From NCBI GenBank assembly GCA_049520515.1, contig JBEKPS010000001.1:496001-560000 (forward strand): DNA of 64,000 nt. Reading direction: 5' to 3'. The stretch comes from JAFAMS01 sp049520515 (GTDB lineage: Bacteria; Vulcanimicrobiota; Vulcanimicrobiia; Vulcanimicrobiales; Vulcanimicrobiaceae). Below, piece by piece: positions 16,301-22,830 of the stretch (within the stretch, counting starts at the first letter, position 1; each line of letters opens with the position of its first letter). The notes beneath the pieces were generated by a model that saw nothing but the letters and a program-made list of their open reading frames with translations, was not told the DNA's origin and searched no databases. Position numbers and translations under genes: made by a program.

Positions 16301-17389
16301 TTAGCCGGGTTCGCCTGCCCAGGCATCGAGATTTGCGCCGGCGTTGCCGCTGACCATGCGCCGCATGACATGGCGCGAGTACAGCAGCTTGTCGGAATCC
16401 GGATAGTAGACATTGTCGTCGGGCGCGTTGTTCGCGAGCGCGAGAACGATCATCGGCTCTTTGCCCGTGTTGTGAATGCGGTGCGCCCCGTGATCGCCGA
16501 CAGGCATTGCGATCATGTCGCCCTTGCGAATCGGATACTCGCCAAACGGAAACCGAATCGCTCCCTCGCCCTCGAAAACGATGTACAGTTCTTCTTCTTC
16601 GGTGTGTGCGTGCATTGCCGTCGCAAAATTTCCGGGCGGAACCTCGAACATCTGATAGCCGAGCTTGCGCGCGCCGAGTAACAGACCGACTTCGGCTTGA
16701 CGGCGCTCGTGGCGTCCCGGGCCTTTGCGCGTCTTCCAACTCTCGAGCTCATCGAGATTGATCTTGTAGATCAACACATCGCTGCGCGATTTCAAGAACG
16801 TTTCGATCGCAGCGGTCGCGCCGCCAAAAATACAATAACCGTCGCCGACCAAGATGTTTTTCGGCTCGAGTCCCCAGAGGCGCCGCAAGCTCAGGACGGC
16901 CTTCTTCGGATCGCCGAGCTTTTCGTCAGCAACCGTACGCAGTGAGCCTGGCGGATCGCCCCACAGCGCATCGCCGACGATCACAGTCTCGCCCTCGTCG
17001 AGCGACAACCCGAACTCGCCCGGAGACTTCATGCCTTCGAGCTGCACGACGGTTACGCGACCGATCCGATCGCCTTCGCGCAGCGGACGGTCCACCTTCG
17101 CTTTGATTTCAGGGATGTCGAGCTCGGGCGCGGCGATCTTTGCCTTAAAGCGCTGCGCGAGCGCAGCAGCTTCGCGTTCGTGATCGCGCGTCGTCAGCAC
17201 GATCCACGCAACGCCGCCGAGTTCATCGATCTTGTTCGCGTCGTCTTCTTCGAGCTCAAGCGGATCGACAAGCACGTTTTCATCGCGATTTTTGCTCACG
17301 ATAAAGAACGAATTGAAATTCATCGAACGCTCGGGCTGCCAACGCGACCACATCATCACGCCGGGAATTGCGGTTTTTTGCAATATCAT
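16301..17389 (-). CDS. metallo-beta-lactamase-like domain fused to a cupin domain
   Basis: A 362-aa two-domain protein. Residues about 28-230 look like an MBL fold: IVLTTRDHEREAAALAQRF stands where HxHxDH normally is, leaving only an RDHxR remnant, while TVIVGDALWGDPPGSL keeps the metal-ligand Asp region. Residues about 255-335 are a cupin: GYQMFEVPPGNFATAMHAHT, EEEELYIVFEGEG and MPVGDHGAHRIHN contain the His/Glu metal set. ATG at 17389 is chosen; the longer frame to 17455 reads into a dispersed repeat and is not coding. The reaction is unknown. Confidence 0.78.
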   Translation of the reverse strand: MILQKTAIPGVMMWSRWQPERSMNFNSFFIVSKNRDENVLVDPLELEEDDANKIDELGGVAWIVLTTRDHEREAAALAQRFKAKIAAPELDIPEIKAKVDRPLREGDRIGRVTVVQLEGMKSPGEFGLSLDEGETVIVGDALWGDPPGSLRTVADEKLGDPKKAVLSLRRLWGLEPKNILVGDGYCIFGGATAAIETFLKSRSDVLIYKINLDELESWKTRKGPGRHERRQAEVGLLLGARKLGYQMFEVPPGNFATAMHAHTEEEELYIVFEGEGAIRFPFGEYPIRKGDMIAMPVGDHGAHRIHNTGKEPMIVLALANNAPDDNVYYPDSDKLLYSRHVMRRMVSGNAGANLDAWAGEPG

Positions 17390-17429
17390 CGTTTGCGACG
17401 ATACGTGGCAGGCGCATGCATTTCCGCTC

Positions 17430-17453
17430 TCCCTCGACTTCGCTCGGGATGAC
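17430..17453 (-). repeat. dispersed structured repeat, copy 4 (short form)
   Basis: TCCCTCGACTTCGCTCGGGA followed by TGAC, identical to copy 3, between the MBL-cupin gene start and the end of the next minus-strand gene. Confidence 0.8.
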
Positions 17454-17461
17454 AACAGAGA

Positions 17462-17836
17462 TTACTTCAGGGGCAAGCCTACGCTTACGTGAAAATTCGT
17501 CCAGCGTTGTGATACGACGTGTCCGTTGAGGACGCCGAGGACTTCGCTTTCGGGGGTGATCCCCGCGCTGATACGCCAGCCTCCCGTCAAGCTCGCAAGC
17601 CGATGCGCGACCGCCATCATCGGACCTGTGCCGAGTGCGCCGACTTTTGGAGCGAGGGGCGCCTGAATCGACGGCCGGGCCCGTGCCGGCTCCGTCTGCT
17701 CTCCAGTGCTCCCGATCGTGGCCAGGGATGCGCGCATGTTGGTCTCGAGCTGCTGCACTGACGAATCGGCAGTGGCGGTCGAGGTCATCAGCAAGAGCAG
17801 CATGAGGGCTGATCCGGCAGCGCGGATCCAAAGCAT
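17462..17836 (-). CDS. hypothetical secreted protein
   Basis: A 124-aa protein with a Sec signal peptide (MLWIRAAGSALMLLLLMTST, cleavage probably after ATA-DSS) and a mature part of about 100 aa with a Pro-rich linker (RARPSIQAPLAPKVGALG) and a beta-rich end (RWTNFHVSVGLPLK). No family recognised. It lies downstream of the decarboxylase gene on the same strand, with a 28-nt gap. Confidence 0.6.
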   Translation of the reverse strand: MLWIRAAGSALMLLLLMTSTATADSSVQQLETNMRASLATIGSTGEQTEPARARPSIQAPLAPKVGALGTGPMMAVAHRLASLTGGWRISAGITPESEVLGVLNGHVVSQRWTNFHVSVGLPLK

Positions 17837-17864
17837 GCTCTTTCATTCCCCTGTGCCGCTGAGA

Positions 17865-19322
17865 TTAGACGCCTTTGACGACCCGGATTCGGCGGAGGTC
17901 GTCGTCGTAGGGGCCCTGCATGCGGACGCCGGCTTTTTTCTCGAGCCCCAAGTAGTCGATGATTTCTTTTGTGATCTCTTCGCCGGGCGAGATTACGGGA
18001 ATGCCGGGCGGATATGGCGTGATGACCTCGGCGCAAACGCGACCGGCGCTCTGCTTGAACGCGATTAATTCGGTCGGTGCGAGAAACGCTTCGCGCGGCG
18101 AGAGCCGCATCGGCGGGATCTTCGGTAGATGATACGTCCCCGTTTTGAGCCGCCGCTGGAGCACCCCTGAGGGCGAGAAGATGTCGACCGGGCGATCTTC
18201 GCGCGCCAACTCGCTCACGGCGTAAATCAATTCTTCCGCCGCCTTGCCGGTCGTGCCGATCGTGATGAGCGCGACGCAGTTGAAGAGATCGGCGAGCTCG
18301 ACTTGCACGTTGTAGCGCCGCCGCAAGATCTCTTCAGCTTCATAGCCCGTGTAGCCGAGATCTTTGACCGTGATCGTGATCTTGCACGGATCGAAATCGA
18401 AGACGCCTTTGCCGTCGACGAGTTCGCGCCCGAAGCAATAAATGCCCGGAATCTCGTTGAGCCGTTTGCGAATCTCGTTTGCGAGATCGATCGTGCGCGA
18501 GAGCAACGCTTCACCGATCGTCGCCATTTGACGGCGCGCAACGTCGAGCGATGCGACCAGCACCAGATTCGGCGACGTCGAGAGAAAGAGTTTATAGACT
18601 GCTTTCAAGCGATCGAGTGGAATACGCCGGCCCTGCACATGCAGCATCGCCGTCTGCGACATCGAGCCGATCATCTTGTGCGTCGAGTTGATGACCAGAT
18701 CCGCGCCTGCGGCCAATGCATCCGTCGGCAGCGATGGATGAAAATGGAAATGCGGGCCCCACGCTTCGTCGACAAGCAACGGAACGTGATGCGCGTGCGC
18801 GATGCGCGCAATTGCTGCGAGATTCGCTTGTGCGCCGTAGTACGTCGGGCTCACCACGTAGACGGCCTTGACGTCGGGATTGGCTTCGAGCGTCGCCTTC
18901 ACCGTCTCGGGCGTGACGGTGTGGTCCATGTGCAGCTCTTCGCTGACTTGCGGCTGCATGTAAACCGGAATTGCGCCGCTCATGATAAGAGCGCCCATCG
19001 CGCTCTTGTGTGAGTTGCGCGGAATTGCGATCTTCTCACCGGGATTGACCGCGGTCATCATCATGCACTGATTACCGCTGGTGCTCCCGTTGATCAAAAA
19101 GAACGAATGATCGGCGCCGTAGGCCTCGGCCGCGAGCGCTTCGGCCTCGACCAGCGGGCCTTCAGGCTGCAACAGATCGTCGAGTCCACGAATCTGCGTG
19201 AGATCGATCGCGAGCACGTTATCACCGACGAACTCACGGAATGCGCGATCCATCCCGTGACCCTGTTGGTGTCCGGGCGTGTGAAACGGGACAACGCCCG
19301 TATCGACATAGTCCATCAGCAC
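17865..19322 (-). CDS. Orn/Lys/Arg decarboxylase family protein (PLP fold type I)
   Basis: At least 485 aa. Landmarks: GVVPFHTPGHQQGHGMDRAF, HSFFLINGSTSGNQCMMM, LVDEAWGPHFHFHPSLP, INSTHKMIGSMSQTAMLHV (Lys binding PLP) and the C-terminal domain with PYPPGIPVISPGEEIT. The class makes polyamine precursors (agmatine, cadaverine or putrescine). The start is problematic: the only canonical codon is GTG at 19322, yet the ten codons before it (ending NRTPYFD) encode the family's conserved N-terminus, and no ATG, GTG or TTG lies between them and the upstream in-frame stop. The annotated start is therefore a minimum. Confidence 0.9.
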   Translation of the reverse strand: MLMDYVDTGVVPFHTPGHQQGHGMDRAFREFVGDNVLAIDLTQIRGLDDLLQPEGPLVEAEALAAEAYGADHSFFLINGSTSGNQCMMMTAVNPGEKIAIPRNSHKSAMGALIMSGAIPVYMQPQVSEELHMDHTVTPETVKATLEANPDVKAVYVVSPTYYGAQANLAAIARIAHAHHVPLLVDEAWGPHFHFHPSLPTDALAAGADLVINSTHKMIGSMSQTAMLHVQGRRIPLDRLKAVYKLFLSTSPNLVLVASLDVARRQMATIGEALLSRTIDLANEIRKRLNEIPGIYCFGRELVDGKGVFDFDPCKITITVKDLGYTGYEAEEILRRRYNVQVELADLFNCVALITIGTTGKAAEELIYAVSELAREDRPVDIFSPSGVLQRRLKTGTYHLPKIPPMRLSPREAFLAPTELIAFKQSAGRVCAEVITPYPPGIPVISPGEEITKEIIDYLGLEKKAGVRMQGPYDDDLRRIRVVKGV

Positions 19323-19353
19323 GTCGAAGTACGGCGTGCGATTCTGGTCGAGT

Positions 19354-19725
19354 TTAGGCCGCGACGCCCTGCCCTGTTCCGGCCGGGAAGTTGACTCGGA
19401 TCGTAAGCCCGTCTCGGCTCTGCGAGGTCACCTCGCGTAGCTTCAGGAGACGATCGTAGATAACTTTGACGCCTCGCGTGCCGTCGTATGCGCGACGATC
19501 TCCGGTTTCCGGATCACTGGTGACCGGAAGCGGAATGTCGCCGGTGAGATCGATGAATCGATCGAGCGCATCGTACGAGACTTCGACGGTGACGAAGCCG
19601 TTGGTGTAGCGCAACGCTAGGAGCGGGACTGCTTCGGTAAGCGGAACCAGCTCGGTGCCGGTTCGACGCAGCGCAAGCTTGCGCTGAACTTGTGATGGGC
19701 GTTCGCCCTCAATCCGACGGATCAT
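19354..19725 (-). CDS. conserved-looking hypothetical protein
   Basis: A 123-aa soluble protein, alpha/beta by eye, starting MIRRIEGERPSQVQRKLALR, with VPLLALRYTNGFVTVEVSYD in the middle and a Gly-rich tail. No family recognised. It sits between the decarboxylase and another unknown gene (5-nt gap on one side), suggesting one transcript HNH-unknown-unknown-decarboxylase. Confidence 0.6.
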   Translation of the reverse strand: MIRRIEGERPSQVQRKLALRRTGTELVPLTEAVPLLALRYTNGFVTVEVSYDALDRFIDLTGDIPLPVTSDPETGDRRAYDGTRGVKVIYDRLLKLREVTSQSRDGLTIRVNFPAGTGQGVAA

Positions 19726-19730
19726 AATGC

Positions 19731-20180
19731 CTACTTACCCTTCTCCTCGTCGAGCGCGCTCAGAAAGCCGAGCTCGTCGTCCCCAAAAGCCGTAAAGGCG
19801 TCTGTCTCTTCATTCTGTTTCGGCTGTTTGTGCATTGGGGCTGAGTGCTCCACAAAATCCGGGAAGTCCGATTCACCCTCGTACTCGGGCAGGTGTCCCT
19901 TCGTTTCCAGGGGCTCCTCATCGGGCGCCGCGACAATCCCCGCCTCCACTACCTGGATGTCGGGTGCGCTCGCGGCGTCGATTTTGGCACGCTGGGCCTG
20001 GGCGGCAAGGATCCTATCTCTGTCTTTAGCGATTCGTTTGAGCACGTTTTCGGCCTCTTGGTCGGCCGCTTTTGCGATTTGGATCGCTTCTTCGACCTCC
20101 GAAGCAGTCGCCAGGCGGCGAAAAAGTACTCGGCCGGCCGCATCCGTCACCGTGACGTAGGCCGGGAGCTCGGCAGACAC
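19731..20180 (-). CDS. hypothetical protein with long helix and acidic tail
   Basis: A 149-aa protein starting at GTG. A short beta segment (PAYVTVTDAAGRVLFRRLA) is followed by a helix of about 45 residues rich in Ala/Glu/Lys (coiled-coil-like) and an acidic, Pro/Glu-rich low-complexity C-terminus ending LGFLSALDEEKGK. No catalytic motif is visible. It begins 9 nt after the HNH gene. Confidence 0.55.
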   Translation of the reverse strand: MSAELPAYVTVTDAAGRVLFRRLATASEVEEAIQIAKAADQEAENVLKRIAKDRDRILAAQAQRAKIDAASAPDIQVVEAGIVAAPDEEPLETKGHLPEYEGESDFPDFVEHSAPMHKQPKQNEETDAFTAFGDDELGFLSALDEEKGK

Positions 20181-20189
20181 CGGGGCGCC

Positions 20190-20720
20190 CTACCCCTCGA
20201 GCTTCGTCTCTATGGAGACATTGTAGAGGAAAAGAAACTTATGCCACTCGCCCGGGAACGTGTTCCGCCGGATCTGGATCCACGGGATGTACTTGGGAGT
20301 CTTCGGACGGCGCTTGAGCGACATATTGGCATCCTGGGGCGAGCGATTGTTCTTGCGATTGTTGCATCGCATACACGCGCAGACGAGATTCTCCCAGGTC
20401 GAGGGACCTCCCCGGCTGCGTGGGACGACGTGGTCGACCGTCATCATGCGCTCGCCGCGAAGCCCGCAGTATTGGCATGTGTAGTCGTCGCGTAAGAGCA
20501 CGTTCTTCTTCGTGAGCGCGACCTTTTGCATCGGACGCCGGATATAATACAGCATCCGAATGATCGACGGCATGCGCAGCTCCCAGCGCGCGGACGTGAG
20601 AATACGATCGCGATTGTGGACGATCTCGGCTTTGCCGGAAAAGATCAATTTCACGGCGCGCTGGAACGACGTAATGTTCAGCGCTTCATACGTGAAATTT
20701 AAAACGAGGACGTCATTCAT
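20190..20720 (-). CDS. HNH endonuclease family protein
   Basis: A 176-aa protein of the solitary HNH type found in cyanobacteria and many other phyla. The N-terminus NDVLVLNFTYEALNITSFQR is family-specific; the nuclease module has YTCQYCGLRGERMMTVDHVV, PRSRGGPSTWENLVCACMRC and NNRKNNR, giving two CxxC zinc pairs and the DH...N..H-like active site. The cellular role is not known; it is usually chromosomal and not part of a restriction system. Confidence 0.92.
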   Translation of the reverse strand: MNDVLVLNFTYEALNITSFQRAVKLIFSGKAEIVHNRDRILTSARWELRMPSIIRMLYYIRRPMQKVALTKKNVLLRDDYTCQYCGLRGERMMTVDHVVPRSRGGPSTWENLVCACMRCNNRKNNRSPQDANMSLKRRPKTPKYIPWIQIRRNTFPGEWHKFLFLYNVSIETKLEG

Positions 20721-20858
20721 GACAGCCCTCGCTCTCTAAAACTCGTGCGCAACTCAGGCCGAGTACTCAACCTGTCCAGCCTGAGGACATGTGGTGCGAT
20801 TGGCGGCGTAACAGCAAACGTCGTCATCGAGGGAGGTATTAGGCGCCGATCATCGCTG

Positions 20859-20881
20859 CCCCTCGACTCACTCGGGGTGAC
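20859..20881 (-). repeat. dispersed structured repeat, copy 5 (C:G stem variant)
   Basis: CCCCTCGACTCACTCGGGGT followed by GAC. Relative to copies 3 and 4, the first stem pair T:A has become C:G on both sides, a compensatory change. It lies in the 186-bp gap between the HNH gene start and the pdxT end. Confidence 0.75.
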
Positions 20882-20906
20882 AACGGGGGACCCCCTCCCT
20901 CCGGCG

Positions 20907-21491
20907 CTACGCCGTGATCATCTCCACGAAATAGCGGTGCATCCGGTCGTCGTGGGTCAATTCTGGGTGGAATGAGGAGCCCAAGACGTTCTCTTGCCGC
21001 ACGAAAACCACGTGGCCGTCACGGCTGGCGAGGACGTCGACGTCGGGGCCGGTGCGCTCGATCCACGGCGCCCGAATGAAGACGGCTGGAAATGGCTCGC
21101 TGCCGAGCGCCGGGATGGGCAAATCGACCTCGGCGGAGGCGACCTGACGTCCGAACGCGTTGCGCCGCACGGTGATATCGATGAGATCGAGCGTCGGCTG
21201 ATCTTTCAGATCGGCGATGTCGTGCGCGGCAACGATCATCCCCATGCACGTGCCCCACAACGGCATTCCGTCCGTGGCGCGCTTCTTGATCGGCGCTTCG
21301 AGTCCGAAGCGCTTGAGCAATTTCATCACGGTTGTTGACTCGCCGCCGGGAATGATCAAGGCATCGACGCGCGCGAGATCCTCGGGCGTCTTTACTTCGA
21401 TTGGCTCGGCGCCCGAACGCGCGAGCGCAGAGAGATGCTCGGAAACATCTCCCTGTAATGCGAGGACACCGACGACTGGTTTTTTCTTCAG
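20907..21491 (-). CDS. pdxT: pyridoxal 5'-phosphate synthase glutaminase subunit, probable CTG start
   Basis: PdxT releases ammonia from glutamine for PdxS. The class I glutaminase triad is visible: Cys in LWGTCMGMIVAAHD, His in SSFHPELTHDDRMH and the Glu that follows two residues later; LIIPGGESTTVMKLL is the oxyanion region. The family N-terminus VVGVLALQGDVSEHL is encoded but has no ATG, GTG or TTG before it. An in-frame CTG at 21491, overlapping the pdxS stop as CTGA with GAGG upstream, gives (M)KKKPVVGVLALQGD and 194 aa, the normal length. Confidence 0.93.
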   Translation of the reverse strand: MKKKPVVGVLALQGDVSEHLSALARSGAEPIEVKTPEDLARVDALIIPGGESTTVMKLLKRFGLEAPIKKRATDGMPLWGTCMGMIVAAHDIADLKDQPTLDLIDITVRRNAFGRQVASAEVDLPIPALGSEPFPAVFIRAPWIERTGPDVDVLASRDGHVVFVRQENVLGSSFHPELTHDDRMHRYFVEMITA

Positions 21492-22378
21492 ACGCCTCGT
21501 ACCGACATCAGCTGCTCTTGCGGCAGCGTGCGTATGTCGAGTCCGGGCATTGCACCAGCGCCTGCGATTTGCAGCTGCGCATCCATGACGATCTTCGGAT
21601 CGTTGAAATGCGTGGTCGCATCGACAATCGCTTTGGCAAACCGTGCCGGATCTTCCGACTTAAAGATGCCGCTGCCAACGAAGATGCCTTCGGCACCGAG
21701 CTGCATCATGAGCGCGGCGTCAGCCGGCGTTGCAACGCCGCCCGCGCAGAACAGCACTACCGGCAGACGTCCCTTTTCGGCGATCTCGCGGATGATTTCG
21801 AGCGGCGCGCCGATATCGCGAGCGCGCGCAACGAGCTCTTCCTTCGGAACTGCGCTCAGCTCGGCGATGCCGTCGCGAATCGCGCGCATGTGGCGCACAG
21901 CTTCGACGATGTTGCCGCTGCCGGCTTCGCCCTTGCTGCGAATCATCGCCGCGCCTTCGGCGATACGCCGAAGCGCTTCACCTAAATCGCGTGCACCGCA
22001 TACGAAGGGAATCGTGAACTGCTCTTTGGCGATGTGATATTTTTCATCGGCCGGCGTGAGGACTTCGGATTCGTCGATCCAATCGACGCCGAGCACTTGC
22101 AGCACTTGCGCTTCGGCAAAATGCCCGATGCGCGCTTTCGCCATAACCGGAATCGTCACGGCATCCATGATCTCGCGAATCTTCTTCACATCGCTCATGC
22201 GCGCAACGCCGCCTTCTTTGCGAATGTCGGCGGGAACGCGTTCGAGTGCCATGACGGCAACGGCGCCTGCTTCTTGCGCGATGACGGCTTGTTTTGCGTC
22301 GGTGACATCCATAATGACGCCACCCTTGAGCATTTGCGCGGCTCCGCGCTTGACGACAATTGTACCGGTACGATCCAC
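21488..22378 (-). CDS. pdxS: pyridoxal 5'-phosphate synthase lyase subunit
   Basis: A 296-aa TIM barrel that builds PLP from ribose 5-phosphate, glyceraldehyde 3-phosphate and ammonia. It is highly conserved: KRGAAQMLKGGVIMDVTDAK (Schiff-base Lys in DAKQA), VMALERVPADIRKEGGVARM, PVMAKARIGHFAEAQ, GEAGSGNIVEAVRHMR (second active Lys region precedes it) and the phosphate loop VGSGIFKS. GTG at 22378 has a GGAGG about 15 nt upstream. Coupled to pdxT. Confidence 0.96.
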   Translation of the reverse strand: MDRTGTIVVKRGAAQMLKGGVIMDVTDAKQAVIAQEAGAVAVMALERVPADIRKEGGVARMSDVKKIREIMDAVTIPVMAKARIGHFAEAQVLQVLGVDWIDESEVLTPADEKYHIAKEQFTIPFVCGARDLGEALRRIAEGAAMIRSKGEAGSGNIVEAVRHMRAIRDGIAELSAVPKEELVARARDIGAPLEIIREIAEKGRLPVVLFCAGGVATPADAALMMQLGAEGIFVGSGIFKSEDPARFAKAIVDATTHFNDPKIVMDAQLQIAGAGAMPGLDIRTLPQEQLMSVRGV

Positions 22379-22422
22379 TGTGATTGCCTAGTCCTCCGAA
22401 GCTCCTACCTTATCATAACCGC

Positions 22423-22830
22423 TTACGTCCCGGGAAGCTGCGGTGTCGCATTCGGACTTCCGATGGATGTGGGCGCCTCAGTCGGCTCCGGACTGGCCGT
22501 CGGGAAGAAATACGGTGTCGGCGTCGGCGAGGGAGTAGGCGTCGGCTTGGGCTTCGGCGTGGGGGTTGGGGTGACGCGCGGATCCGGGAATCCGGGGTCG
22601 GTCGCGACCGTGACAACCTGCAGCTTACGCCAATCGCGAATTGGGCCGGCTTCATCGGCGGACGCGGTCGGAACCGGCGCTGCAGTTTGCACTTCCGGAA
22701 CAAGCACGGCTGTTTCGGTTGAACGCGAAAGCACGCGTTCGCCCATCTTCTCGCCGATGAAAATGGCAACAAGCAGCGTGACACCGCCAAGCACGAGCAA
22801 GAGCGAGAGTTGCGGCCGGCGCGAGCGCAT
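22423..22830 (-). CDS. single-pass membrane protein with Pro/Thr-rich tail
   Basis: A 135-aa protein: cytoplasmic Arg-rich start, TM helix (LSLLLVLGGVTLLVAIFIG, about 8-27), a roughly 60-aa linker, then a low-complexity Thr-Pro/Lys-Pro repeat tract (about 85-130) like a wall- or envelope-spanning spacer. The ATG overlaps the stop of the glycosidase gene as TAATG, so it is translationally coupled to it. Function unknown. Confidence 0.6.
   Translation of the reverse strand: MRSRRPQLSLLLVLGGVTLLVAIFIGEKMGERVLSRSTETAVLVPEVQTAAPVPTASADEAGPIRDWRKLQVVTVATDPGFPDPRVTPTPTPKPKPTPTPSPTPTPYFFPTASPEPTEAPTSIGSPNATPQLPGT

Noticed and set aside
17389..17455. Longer N-terminus of the MBL-cupin protein starting at 17455
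   Set aside because: The first 12 codons are the dispersed repeat read through, so the start was moved to 17389.
22530..22570. GTCGGCGTxGG-like tandem repeat resembling a microsatellite or CRISPR-like repeat
   Set aside because: It is the codon-level echo of the Thr-Pro/Lys-Pro tract in the minus-strand membrane protein gene; there are no spacers and no repeat unit outside the frame.
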